This document shows positions 46,901 through 57,849 of a stretch of DNA of 64,000 nt, in pieces. The notes beneath the pieces were generated by a model. That model was not told the DNA's origin. It saw only the letters and a program-made list of their open reading frames with translations, and did not search any database. The DNA lies in the NCBI GenBank assembly GCA_030765065.1, contig CM060987.1, positions 76,933,833 to 76,997,832 of the forward strand, in the 5' to 3' direction. The translations under genes and the position numbers were made by a program. Numbering within the stretch: position 1 is the stretch's first letter; each line of letters begins with the position of its first letter. Source of the DNA: Deroplatys truncata (Eukaryota; Arthropoda; Insecta; Mantodea; Mantidae).

Positions 46901-49900
46901 ATGAATAACTCAGCGTATAAGGATATTATTCCAAGCGCTACTGGATATGCATGCGGAAAATGTGGGAAGAAGTTCCTCCGAGGTTATGACAAGAGAAGAC
47001 ACGAGATGAGCTGTAAGAAGCTCTTCAAATGTAAACATTGTAATGTAACCTTCAAAGATGGTTATAAGGGACAGCGACACGAAGATATATGTGAAATAAG
47101 CAGCCCTCAGAAGAAAAGAAGATTGGAGCCAACTAAACATCAGTTGCTGTCAACAATGGAGGACTGCGATATGAAAGAATACGAAACTTCATTCGAAGGA
47201 CGATTGAAATCGTATTTTATACGATGCGAATCAGCTAAGGACCTAAATATGTATCTGCAAGAGGCAAAACAACGTATAATCCATGCTGTGCATAAAGAGC
47301 TTAGCATTCATAAGAGTGTTAAAATTAATCTGCTGGCTGAGTGTCGATTTGTTAACAGTATTGGAGAAACCTGTGACAAAACATTTAAAACACGGAATCA
47401 AGCTGTTTTCCTGGAAACTGATCTGGACTCAACGATGGAAGTGAAATTCAAGAAATTGGTGACTGAAATGGAGGAGTCTCAGCTTAAGGGTAGCAGCTGG
47501 GCTTTGCTTGCTGTGGAAGGAGTTCGACTTCGTATCAACAAGTACAACCCGTTACGAGGAAGTAGCTACATACCGCTACCGTCAGCTGTTGAAGCAAGGA
47601 AAGCATGTATAAACATCCAGAACTTTAGCGACGAGAAATGTTTCATGTACTCTATACTGGCCAAATTCGTGAGCATCAAGCCTCAACGCGTCAGCAAATA
47701 CAAAGAACTTCAAGACAAGTACGACTTCAGCTGTGTTTCCTACCCTACTCCACTTTCTCAAATACCTAAATTTGAGAAGTTTAACAAGATATCCATTAAC
47801 GTTTTCGGGCTGGATGAGAAGCATGAAGTGTATCCAATAAAGGTTGCTGACATTGAACTAGCTGAACATCGCGACCTGCTACTATTGAATGACATCAGTG
47901 GAAAACATCACTACGTGTATATAAAGAATTTTGAGAAACTCGTTCGACGCCAGAAAACTAACCATAATGGACGGGTTTATACTTGTAAGCGCTGCTTTAC
48001 ACATTTTGATGATCGATATGGACGAAGTGGACAGGAAAAACTGCAAGAACATGTAGCCTTCTGTATTCAACATGGTGTTGCGAGGGTAGTTATGCCTACC
48101 AAGGAGAAATCAATTGTTCAGTTTAAAAATGTTGAGAGGATGCTGAAAGTACCTTATGTCATCTATGCTGATTTTGAGAGTATTCTCACTCCATGCCAAA
48201 CGTGTATACCCAATCCTGAAACTTCCTATACAACCCCTTATCAAGAGCACACACCAATGAGCTTCTGTGTTTACGTGAAGCCTACATCCAGTGTTGAACA
48301 TCTCGAAACTGGTCTTCCTAAGCAACCCTATGTGTATCGTGGTGCTGATGCTGCTCAGAAGTTTATGCTGTACCTTACATCTCTTGCAGAAATGATTGGT
48401 AATATATACAAATCTGCTAAGCCTCTGAAACTTACGGATCAACAGCAAAAGGATTTTGAGTCTTCTTCAGCATGCTACTTGTGTGGAAAACCCTTTACAG
48501 AAGAGAACTATAAAGTACGCGACCATGATCACATCAGCGGTGAATATCGTGGAAGTCTTCATAATGAATGTAATTTAGCCTGTAAAACACCTAAATATAT
48601 ACCAGTCTTCATGCATAACCTTAGCGGATATGACTCGCATTTCATTGTAAAGGAGCTGGGGTGCACAAGTGAACGTGTGGAGGTAATTCCTAACTCTGAA
48701 GAAAGCTATATCTCATTCACCAAGTATGTAGGAGATATAAAGCTTCGATTTGTGGATAGCTTCCGATTCCTCAGTACAAGCTTGGATAAGTTGGTAAAAA
48801 ATCTAACCTCGTATCCTGAAACGCTAAAGTACTTTGGAGAAGACAAATTGAAGTTGATGACCCGTAAGGGTGTATTTCCATATGATTTTGTTACGTCATG
48901 GGATGCCCTGAACGAGACCTGCTTGCCTCCTAAGGACTCCTTCTACAATAGATTAAATGAAGAAGAAATTACTGATACTGACTACGATCATGCTAGAAAT
49001 GTATGGGAGCTGTTCAATGTGAGAAACCTGGGAGAGTACAGCGATCTCTACTTAACTTCGGATGTACTTCTTCTAGCTGATGTCTTTGAGACGTTCAGAG
49101 AGCAAACCCTTAAAACACACAAAGTTGATCCTGCCCATTATTTTACCTCTCCAGGTCTTACATGGGACGCCATGTTACTGTATACTGGAATTAAGTTAGA
49201 GCTGTTACAAGATTATGATCAATTACTCATGGTGGAATCAGGTATAAGAGGAGGTTTATGCCAAGTTTCTCATCGGTATGCTGAGGCTAATAACACTTAT
49301 ATGGAGAAGTTTGATCCGACGAGACCAACCCAATTTATCACATACGAGGACGCTAATAACCAATATGGGTGGGCAATGTGTCACGCTCTTCCTTTTGCTG
49401 GATTTCAGTGGGTGTCACCTGAAGAAATCAACTTAGAAACACTACAAGAAGATGATCCTCATGGGTACATATTAGAAGTTGACATCGAGTATCCTGCTGA
49501 ACTTCACGATCTACACAACGATCTACCTTTCCTGCCAGAGTGTATGAAACCATTGGAATCATCTACAAAGAAACTGATACCTCATCTTGGACCTCGAAAG
49601 AAGTATGTAGTGCATTACATGGCTTTGAAGCAAGCTCTTAGTCATGGACTACGACTAACAAAAATCCATCGTGTGCTACAATTCCGACAGTCTCAGTGGT
49701 TGAAACCTTATGTGGAATTTAACAACAGGCTACGACAACAAGCTGCAAATGATTTCGAGAAGGATCTCTACAAGCTCTTTAACAACGCTATGTTTGGAAA
49801 AACTATGGAGAACCTGCGTAACCGCATGGATATACGACTGGTGACCAATGAAAAAACTCTAGAGAAGCTGATCGCCAAGCCTACGTTTATCGACAGGACG

Positions 49901-50554
49901 ATATATGCTGATAATCTAGCTGCTGTACATATGGCCTCTCGTCAGATTGTATTCAACAAGCCTATATACATTGGTATGAGTGTGTTGGACATCTCCAAGA
50001 CATTAATGTATAACTATCATTACGATGTTTTGTTGCCTTATTATGGAGCTAAAAAGCTGAAGCTTATGTATATGGACACTGATTCGTTCATTCATCGTGT
50101 AACAACTGAAGATGTGTACCAGGACAAGCTACGTTTTCTTGAGCATCTCGATACAGCTGATTACCCTGCCAACCATATATGTTACTCTACTCAGAACAAA
50201 AAGGTATTGGGAAAATTTAAAGATGAGGCTAATAGCAAAATCATCCTACGCTTTGTTGGACTACGTCCTAAGATGTATGCCTTAGATATTCAAGGGTCAA
50301 TGATAAAAAAGATTAAAGGTATAAAACGTAGCGCTATTAAGCAGTACATTTCGTTTGACAGCTATACAGACTGTCTTAAAACCTGTGAAATCATCAGAAC
50401 ACCTATGAATCTGATCCTATCACGAAAGCATGCTCTTGCTACAGTGCAAGTGAATAAAATTGCATTGACTCCGTTTGATGATAAAAGAATTATTGCTGAG
50501 GATGGGATAACGACATATGCGTATGGACATTACGCCATTACAAACAGTGCTTAA
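46901..50554 (+). CDS. Protein-primed type family B DNA polymerase (Polinton-like), right copy
   Basis: Same 1217-residue product as the left-arm gene, in mirror orientation. Motif positions on DNA: exonuclease I YADFES at about 48164; the endonuclease VII/HNH-like insert with HDH at 48524-48532; exonuclease II at about 48614; exonuclease III at about 49049; polymerase motif A at 49349; motif B at 49772; motif C YMDTDS at 50069. All acidic residues expected for 3'-5' proofreading and polymerisation are present, so both copies look capable of activity. A third Cys/His cluster (CKRCFTHFDD followed by HVAFC) lies before the exonuclease domain. The N-terminal 400 residues contain no further recognised domain; in this polymerase class a terminal-protein function may reside there, which I infer only. 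Two identical genes suggest a recent inversion-duplication or ongoing gene conversion. Confidence 0.9.
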   Translation: MNNSAYKDIIPSATGYACGKCGKKFLRGYDKRRHEMSCKKLFKCKHCNVTFKDGYKGQRHEDICEISSPQKKRRLEPTKHQLLSTMEDCDMKEYETSFEGRLKSYFIRCESAKDLNMYLQEAKQRIIHAVHKELSIHKSVKINLLAECRFVNSIGETCDKTFKTRNQAVFLETDLDSTMEVKFKKLVTEMEESQLKGSSWALLAVEGVRLRINKYNPLRGSSYIPLPSAVEARKACINIQNFSDEKCFMYSILAKFVSIKPQRVSKYKELQDKYDFSCVSYPTPLSQIPKFEKFNKISINVFGLDEKHEVYPIKVADIELAEHRDLLLLNDISGKHHYVYIKNFEKLVRRQKTNHNGRVYTCKRCFTHFDDRYGRSGQEKLQEHVAFCIQHGVARVVMPTKEKSIVQFKNVERMLKVPYVIYADFESILTPCQTCIPNPETSYTTPYQEHTPMSFCVYVKPTSSVEHLETGLPKQPYVYRGADAAQKFMLYLTSLAEMIGNIYKSAKPLKLTDQQQKDFESSSACYLCGKPFTEENYKVRDHDHISGEYRGSLHNECNLACKTPKYIPVFMHNLSGYDSHFIVKELGCTSERVEVIPNSEESYISFTKYVGDIKLRFVDSFRFLSTSLDKLVKNLTSYPETLKYFGEDKLKLMTRKGVFPYDFVTSWDALNETCLPPKDSFYNRLNEEEITDTDYDHARNVWELFNVRNLGEYSDLYLTSDVLLLADVFETFREQTLKTHKVDPAHYFTSPGLTWDAMLLYTGIKLELLQDYDQLLMVESGIRGGLCQVSHRYAEANNTYMEKFDPTRPTQFITYEDANNQYGWAMCHALPFAGFQWVSPEEINLETLQEDDPHGYILEVDIEYPAELHDLHNDLPFLPECMKPLESSTKKLIPHLGPRKKYVVHYMALKQALSHGLRLTKIHRVLQFRQSQWLKPYVEFNNRLRQQAANDFEKDLYKLFNNAMFGKTMENLRNRMDIRLVTNEKTLEKLIAKPTFIDRTIYADNLAAVHMASRQIVFNKPIYIGMSVLDISKTLMYNYHYDVLLPYYGAKKLKLMYMDTDSFIHRVTTEDVYQDKLRFLEHLDTADYPANHICYSTQNKKVLGKFKDEANSKIILRFVGLRPKMYALDIQGSMIKKIKGIKRSAIKQYISFDSYTDCLKTCEIIRTPMNLILSRKHALATVQVNKIALTPFDDKRIIAEDGITTYAYGHYAITNSA

Positions 50555-50758
50555 AAGAATGTAAGTTAAAGATAAAGATTTTATCGTGAGTCTACAATCT
50601 TAAAAAAGAAGGTTATCTGTGTGCTGTATATGCAGATAGCTGACGCCTGATGAAGAAAGAAGAAGATGGAAGGGAAGGTGGTAACCCTGCCATTAGGAGC
50701 AATCCTAGTGCTAGTCTCAAGCCTAGATAAAAGGGGAGAGACATCTACACCTAACTAA

Positions 50759-50764
50759 AATAAA
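50759..50764 (+). terminator. Polyadenylation signal of the right polymerase gene
   Basis: AATAAA about 205 bases after the TAA stop, followed by GGTATGTTGACG; mirrored in the left arm. Confidence 0.5.
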
Positions 50765-50920
50765 GGTATGTTGACGTAAAGCTTTTCAATTTGTGAACCA
50801 ATATGCAGTTTATCCCTCTCCGCATCGTACAATAACTGTTTAACATATAATAAGTTTGTAAGATTTAGAAAAAAGTATATAAATTGTTGTAACGTTGGAT
50901 GAGAAATGTTTTATAATTTA

Positions 50921-51996
50921 ATTACTCTCTATATTACCATGAGTACCTGTGATACTGGTTGAATTGCCCGTTAAATGACTTAAATACCTGTGATACTACT
51001 CGAATCAAGTGAAATTACATTAAATAGCTCTGGTACGAAACCCTGATCATTGAATCTAGCCTCCTGTGATACTAGCTGAGTTACTCTAAACACCTATGAT
51101 GCTTGAATTGCCCAAATACCTAGACACTATCTGAATTACCTGTTAAAATGACACAAATACCATTGATACAACCTGAATCACCTGCACTTACCTTAAATAG
51201 CTGTGATACAAATCTCTGATCAAAATTATCACGAGCATCTGTGAAACTATGCTGATTACCCAAATACTTACGATATTACCTGAACTATCTGTAAAATACG
51301 AAACTAGGCTATAACCAACCCCTGGAACCTACCCTCCTGTAATGCTTGCTTAATTACTCTAAACACCTATGTTACTTGAATTATCCTAAATACCTACGAT
51401 ACCCTCTGAATTACCTGTGAAATATAAAACTATGCTATACCCAACCCTGGAATCTAACATCCTGTGATACTAGCTGAATTAGCCTAAATACCTACGATAC
51501 TAGCTGAATTAGCTGTGAAATCATGCATAGCTATGATGCAGTTAGCCTCTGGAATCTAGCCTCCTGTGATACTAGCTGAATTAGCTTAAATGCTCAAGAT
51601 ACTAGCTGAATTGACTGTGAAAATGATTTAAATACCTGTGATACTACCCGAATCATGTGAAATTACCTTAACTAGCTCTGATACGAATTCCTGCTCTAAA
51701 TTAGCACGAGCACCCGTGATACTACCTGAATTACCTGTGAAATATGAAACTATGCTATACCCAACCCTAGAATCTATCCTCTTGTGATACTAGCTGAATT
51801 AGCCTAAATACCTACGATACTAGCTGAATTATCTGTGAAATCATGCAGAGCCATGATGCAGTTAGCATCTGGAATCTATCCTGTGTTATTAGACGAATTA
51901 GCCTAAATACATACGATACTAGCTGAATTACCTGTGAAATCATACCCTGCTATGATCCAGTCAGCCTCTCGCAATACTACCTGAATTACTTACCTT
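50921..51996. repeat. Right inner repeat block
   Basis: Inverse of the block at 37930-39005: GATACTAGCTGAATTAGCC and AAATACCTACGATAC alternate, with 320 bp higher-order units including ATGATGCAGTTAG. Confidence 0.85.
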
Positions 51997-52000
51997 TTAG

Positions 52001-52191
52001 TGTTAGTGGGTTAGCTTTTCCCGTTGCAGGTCATCTTTTTCCCTTTATGGCTCACCTTTTTCCCTTTGCTGGTCACATTTTCCCCTTTGCTGGTGACATT
52101 TTTCCCTTTACTGGTCACGTTTTTCCCTTTGCTAGTCAACTTTTTCCCTTTGTGGGCCTCCTTTTTCCCCTGAACGAGTCACCTTTTCCCT
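52001..52191. repeat. Nine 21 bp repeats, right arm
   Basis: Inverse of the left set; units read TTTGCTGGTCACCTTTTTCCC with substitutions. Confidence 0.9.
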
Positions 52192-52265
52192 GAATAGGTT
52201 ACGTGATGGGCATGTCTAGAACATTGACATGAAACAGTTTTCCACTAAGTTCACGTCTAAAGTCG

Positions 52266-53528
52266 CTTTCAAGTCTAGCACCTCCTATTCCCTATCTCTC
52301 CTGTATATAAGTCCATATTCCTACTGCTACACTACCTGTCTAGCCTAACACCTCTCCTCCTGTTCCTATACCTCTCATATAAACCATTCTCTACTCCTCT
52401 AGCTCTGTCTAGCCTAACGCCTCTCTCGTTTACCTATGACTCTCACATAAACCATACTCTGCTCCTCGACCTCTGTTTAGTCTAACTCCTCTCCTCGTTT
52501 TCCTATACCTCTCATATAAACTATACTCTACTCCTCAACCTCTGTCTAGCCTAGCACCCCTCTTCCTGTTCCTATACTTCTCATACATATAAACCATGCC
52601 CTACGTTTCAAGCCCTGTCTAGCCTAACACCACTCCCCGTATCCCCTACCTCTCAAAAGCTCATTCCTTCCTGCCCCCCCTCTAGCTGAGTATCACTCCT
52701 TGGTTTCCTATCTAACCTAACTTTAACACCTGTCTATCCTAGCATAGGATCTCTCTCCTTTTTCTCGTCTCTCCTTATAAACACAAACTCAATTCTCCTA
52801 ACCTAATACCTCTCCTCGTTTTCCTATACTTCTGATATAAACCATACTCTACTCCTCGACTTCTGTCTAGCCTAACACCTTTCCTCGTTTTCCTATATCT
52901 CTCATATAAACCATGCACTACGTTTCAAGCCCTGTCTAGTCTAACACCTCTCATCGTTTTCCTATACCGCTCATATAAACCATACATTACTCAGCCTCTG
53001 TCTAGCCTAACACCTCCCCTCGTTTTCCTATACCTCTCATATAACCTATACTCTACTCCTCAACCTCTATCTAGCCTAGCACCCTCTTCCTGTTCCTATA
53101 CTTCTCAAACATATAAACGCATACTCTACTCTCAACCTCTGTCTAGCCTAACACCACTCTCCGTATCCTCTACCGCTCATAAAGCGCATTCCTCTCCTGT
53201 CCCCTGTCTAGCTGAGTATCTCTTTGGTTTCCTATCTAACCTAACTTTAACACCTGTGTATCCTAACATAGGATCTCTCTCCGTTTTCTCGTCTCTCCTT
53301 ATAAACGCATACTTAAACCCTCCTAGCCTAACACCTCTCTACTATTTCTTCCATATAAACGTATTTCCCTCCTTCAACCCTCTTTAGCATAGTATCAGTC
53401 GTCGTATTCCCTATCTCTCCCATATAAACGCATTTTCCTCCTTGAACCACCCCATCCAGCCTCGTTTTCCCTATCCTTTCCCATATAAACGCAAAAAAGT
53501 GGCCCAGCTCTCTCCTATATATCCTACT
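52266..53528. repeat. Right subterminal repeat block, pyrimidine-rich on the plus strand
   Basis: Inverse of the left subterminal block: CTGTCTAGCCTAACACC followed by TCCTCGTTTTCCTATACC in units of 60-70 bp. It ends at the element terminus CCTACT. Confidence 0.85.
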
Positions 53529-53534
53529 AATATT
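53529..53534. repeat. Right 6 bp target-site duplication (AATATT)
   Basis: Direct repeat of 36392-36397, immediately after the terminal CCTACT. Beyond it the two flanks differ. Confidence 0.65.
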
Positions 53535-55992
53535 CACGTATTTTAATTACTTAATGCTAGTCTAACAATGTATAGTTTAAAAGGGACAAGTTTCTAAGTT
53601 TCTCTCGGATATTTTAAGATGCATTTCCATTCTTGTAGCGTAGTATATTAGTTCAGATCTTCGTCAGTTATATTCCAAAGCGTTTGTAACATAAATGTAA
53701 TTATTATACGATGCATAGTTATTTACTGCATTTGTATGTAAAGCAAGCAAGACAAATTGCATGGTTGTATTTTGTACATGTGGAAATCAGCTGCAAAGTT
53801 TTGCTTTTAAATACTGTTTTAAACTGTGGCAACAACGTGCACATAGATATCACTAAGATGTCTATGGTGGTTGCTGTTAGGGGAGGTAGGGATCAAGTGT
53901 TTGGCTACTGTACAAAGGCCGCCGGTTGTGGTCCTTAGCCTGCGATTTATATACATGTATGTATGTGTATATGTATGTATGTAAAAGCGGTAAAAGCTGT
54001 AGGTCCTCTCATTCTACCTCCATCTTCATCATTGGCCTATCATTGAAGGCAACAGATTCTTCCCTCTGGGTGCCTCCATGTCAGAAATGAGTCCAATTAT
54101 CGTTTGATGAGTGAGGTATACCCGAAGATCATAAACCTTATGGGGAGCGTTAGAAACGACGACTTTTATTTAATAGATTTCAAACTGAGCATTTTGGTGA
54201 ACAAGTGTGTATGTAAGCCAGCTTACTTCTCTCTGTATTAGCGTAAGAAAAAACTGAAATGGGATTTACATCAGCAGGCGAACAGAAAAAGAAACAGAGC
54301 TCGAACAGCCGTTTTTTTATTATTATTGACGGCACATCGTACATTCAGCTCACAGTTCCAAATTCGTTTTCAAAGCAGAGGTACATGGAATCTCAATAAG
54401 ATCTTCACACTGTATGTCAGAGATAACGTTATGACGTTATTTGTGCTAACAATAGCCTTTGTAACCAGTCGACATTGTCGCTATTGTCGCTACGGAAATA
54501 TATCGAGAGGGGTTCGCAAAGGACGGTTCATTAAATACTCACTAATGTTTCTGTGCACAGAAGTTTTAGTTTTAAAAACAGATTAGTTTTAAATGGATTT
54601 TCGATATACTTCGTGGAAATTACCTTTCTGGATCCCTAGGACTCAGTAGAATGCTGCATAGGAAACTGTTTAAAATAGCTAAAACCAAATATAACTTTAA
54701 AGAGCAACATATGTCATAGCATTACTTCGTGTATGTTAAATATAACTTTGCGAAATGCTTTCGGAAGTTCACTCTCTTATTATATGTCGACATACAGCGG
54801 CGACTAGTTTTATTTAATCGTAACGTATTGACATGGGTAGAGATTTTACGGCTTCAACACAAAACTATTGCAAATGTTACACCGAGTGTAATGGAAAGAA
54901 AAATTAACAAGGCACTCTAAAAATATACTTGGAAAAAGCCTGAATGCTTTAAAAGATATTTTACAAACTGTTTTAGCTTTTTTAAAATTTCTTACGGATT
55001 GCTGCTTTTTGTGTGTTTTATGTTAGGAGTTAATTAATTTGCAATTTTAATTTGTTTTGCAATTTTCCTTAAAATTAAATAAACATATTTCTGCAAATTT
55101 GTTCACAGAATCCATGACAATGATGACTTTAAGGACTTCTGATAAAAGCAGTGAAAATATCCTGTTATTTAAGCTTTACGTCCTGTTCTTTACATAAATG
55201 AACTTTCTAGCACAAATTTGAGTATACGTTTTGCTGCTTTTAAGACTGGAAGCTATAGAAACCTTCATTAAAAAGAAGTCAGGGTTTAATATAACATGAT
55301 GCATATCTCAACCACTGTAGAAAGAAATAATTACAATATCAAATAGAAGTTGGAAAATCTAAAGCATATAATTTTAGAAATAGGAATGAAGTAAGACAAC
55401 TCCCACTCCCAGTGACCTAATAATAGTATTTTGCGAATCAAGTGCGATAAATGCATCTTTGCAGAACGATGACTTTCGACAAAGGAGTTAACGCATGTGT
55501 AGTGCATATTGTTTTTCGACAATAGTGAATAACAGAAATGCTTATGCGAAAATAAAATTAATTACTACCATTTGTTCAAAAGCAGTATCAAGGTTGACCA
55601 ATCTAGCCTCTGCGAACTGGTGATCGGTTAGTATGCCTGGTAGTGTTGACTAAGTCAATAACTGAAGTTCACATGAGTGCTTGAGCCGAAAAATGATGTA
55701 TGAATTAAATCGTGATTAGGTGCTAACATATATAAAGGAAAGTAATAATAGTACGATTTAAATGATAAAATGCAACTATAAAATATGATTGTATTGCATG
55801 TCTGCAACAATAAATATAGATATTGTGACGCAGCGCCTATGGTCCAAGGTTATCGGGAGGTCGGCATCGTGCAGTCGGAGATAAAAAACGGTAAGTAGCG
55901 TTCGCCAGCGTATACACGGTAAGCGCTATCCCTAGATAACTAGAATATTCTGGATGTTTCTCCCTCACAAAATTTCGAGAACCATGTGAAAA
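53535..55992. other. Unassigned AT-rich sequence, right host flank
   Basis: A short ATGT/GTAT run occurs near 53951-53982. Frames at 53711-53938, 54326-54586 and 54729-54920 lack recognisable motifs. Confidence 0.35.
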
Positions 55993-57279
55993 TACGAGGG
56001 GCAATATTGATATCTTGAGCCTTGGCAACCCTGAATGTTGTAGGTGCCATCTGACGTTTCCAATAGAAAGTTTGATATTTTTGACCATAATTTACTTCAA
56101 ACATTTTATCAATAGAGCATCATTTGTTTTGTTTACACTAACTTGAAAATTGTTTGTCGACAAAAACATGGAATTAACTGGTGAAAATTTTCGTGCAATG
56201 ATTTATTACGACTTTCGACTTGGATTATCAAGACAAAAGTGCATCGATCAACTAGCGTTCACATTTGGCGACGAAGCCCCATCCTTTGCCACTGTGAAAC
56301 GCTGGTATAACGAACTTAATGGTGGCCGCCGTTCGCTCAATGATGAAGTTCGTGAAGGTCATCCAAAATCAGTTGTTGTGCCAGAAAACATTGATCCTGT
56401 GCAAAACCCAATAATCAAAGATCGCCATGCGACATATTGAGATTGAAGCAACCCTAGGCATTAGCTCCACCAGCATATATAAAATATTGCATGATTATTT
56501 AGCCGTGAAAAAGATTTGCTCTCGTTGGATCCCACATAATTTGACGCAATCTCAAAAAGTTGCTGGTGTCCATTGGTGTACAAAAATGCTCAAGAAATAA
56601 AAGGGCGGTGCCTCAAAAGACGTGTATAAGATTTTAATACGTGACGAATCATGGATCTATGCGTATAAGGTGGAACGTAAACAGCAGTTGACTGTATGGG
56701 TATTGCAAGATGAAGCAAATCCAACCAAAGCTGTTCGCACTCGAAGAACTTCGAAGCAAATGGTCGCCTGCTTTTTCAGCAAAACTGGCCATTTGGTAAC
56801 AGTGCTTTTAGAGGAACGTAAAACGGTCAATGCCGAATGGTAAACAACCGTTTGTTTCCCGGAAGTCTTCGTTGAATAAGGAAAACCAACAAGAACCGTA
56901 GGATCGTTCTTCATCAAGACAATGCGAGCGCGCACACATCTCGTCTAACAACAGAGTATTTGAAGGCTCAAAAAATCGAATTGATGGGTTATCCGCCATA
57001 CAGTCCTGATTTGGCACCCAATGACTTCTTTTTGTTCCCGAACATCAAGAATAAATTGCGTGAACAACGATTTTCGTTGGCAGAAGTAGTCGTTGATGCC
57101 TTCAAAAACCATGTTTTGGAGCTGTCTCAAGAAGATTGGAGTATATGCTTTGACAAATACTTCAAACGGATGCAAAAGTGTATTGATAAAGGAGAATATT
57201 TTGAAAAACAAAGCGGTTTTCAATCAGAAATTACTTTGTTTTAATTATTAGGCTCAAAATATAAATAGTGCCCCTCGTA
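55993..57279 (+). mobile_element. Full-length mariner transposon
   Basis: Ends TACGAGGGGCAATATTGATA (55993) and the inverse of the right end, TACGAGGGGCACTATTTATA, form inverted repeats of about 29 bp with a few mismatches, flanked by TA. The length of 1287 bp is that of a complete mariner. The transposase inside is damaged. Confidence 0.9.
56150..57244 (+). pseudogene. Mariner transposase with intact catalytic residues but broken frame
   Basis: The likely original start is ATG at 56168 (MELTGENFRAMIYYDFRLG). The N-terminal helix-turn-helix and the GHPKSVV linker are in the open frame that ends at 56440 after a frameshift near 56434. In the next frame ILHDYLAVKKICSRWIPHN is the second DNA-binding part, with a TAA at 56598. 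ILIRDESWIYAY carries the first catalytic aspartate, and a TAA at 56841 follows NAEW. A further frameshift near 56890 leads to LHQDNASAHTS (second aspartate) and PPYSPDLAPNDFFLFP (third). The C terminus DKYFKRMQKCIDKGEYFEKQ is complete. At least two stops and two frameshifts inactivate it. Confidence 0.85.
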
Positions 57280-57299
57280 TCGATTGGCTATGTAAGTGA

Positions 57300-57490
57300 A
57301 CGTTTTTGCAAAGGAGTCAGCCAGTGAGTCAGTGAGCGAACGAGATATCGGGTGAGTTCCGGTCCAGAGATGGGTGCCCTTCTCCGAGCGAGTTTATGGC
57401 GACAGCTGTGGCGTGCAGCGGGTGCTGCTGCGGAGCGAGAGATTGTGGAGGTCTTGTGTTCGAATCCCAGCGAGTGAACTTTCCAGAACA
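57300..57490 (+). mobile_element. tRNA-derived SINE-like segment
   Basis: Starts 21 bp after the mariner end and is distinctly GC-richer than its surroundings. A-box-like GTGGCGTGCAGCGGG (57408-57422) is followed by TGTGTTCGAATCCCAGCG (57455-57472) with a good B box. A GAGTCAGCCAGTGAGTCAGTGAG stretch precedes it (in two parts around 57315-57338). Confidence 0.5.
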
Positions 57491-57849
57491 AGAGGCTACG
57501 TCACGAAGGAAGTGAAGTGATGCGGGATTGAAATAATTCATCTTAGTGAAGTGAAAGTGTGAAAAGTGAACTAGATAAAACACAACAAAACAGTCATAAT
57601 ATCAATATTTAGAGGATCAAATACATTTTATTAACGTCTGCAATAAAATGAAAAACGCACGGAGTGCAGAAATTTCAACTTTCCTTGCATGTTAGTATGA
57701 TTGGGAAGTGAATAAAGAACACTATCGTCAAAAATGTAATTTTAGTAATTTTACAATCGAAATACTTACTTGTAAATAAGCTTTTGTACTACTTTAAAGA
57801 CTTTTCCTAAGAAGAAAGAAAAACATATCTTTTTCAATAAATAAGTGAG
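57491..57849. other. Unassigned AT-rich sequence
   Basis: No recognisable feature. Confidence 0.35.

Larger units (their letters stand above)
36398..53528. mobile_element. Palindromic Polinton/Maverick-derived element carrying only DNA polymerase genes
   Basis: Two arms (36398-44928 and 44999-53528) are inverted copies over about 8.53 kb each, around a 70 bp spacer. Coordinates of mirrored bases sum to 89927 across the genes, and to 89926 outside a T7/A6 run at about 39052. Termini are AG...CT with AATATT on both sides, matching the AG ends and 6 bp target duplications described for Polintons. The total of 17.1 kb is within the usual 15-20 kb range. Each arm carries one protein-primed type family B polymerase. 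The integrase, packaging ATPase, protease and capsid genes of a complete Polinton are absent, so movement would need helper proteins. The inverted structure may have arisen by strand switching during replication. The Polinton call rests on polymerase type, termini and duplication length. Confidence 0.8.

Noticed and set aside
36392..53534. The palindrome as an assembly foldback
   Set aside because: The arms differ at several positions, a unique spacer separates them, and the ends coincide with AG/CT termini and a 6 bp direct repeat, which a random foldback would not produce. It is not excluded without reads.
53328..53537. 69-codon frame at the right end of the palindrome
   Set aside because: It is a translation of subterminal repeats, starts in the flank and has no counterpart start in the left arm.
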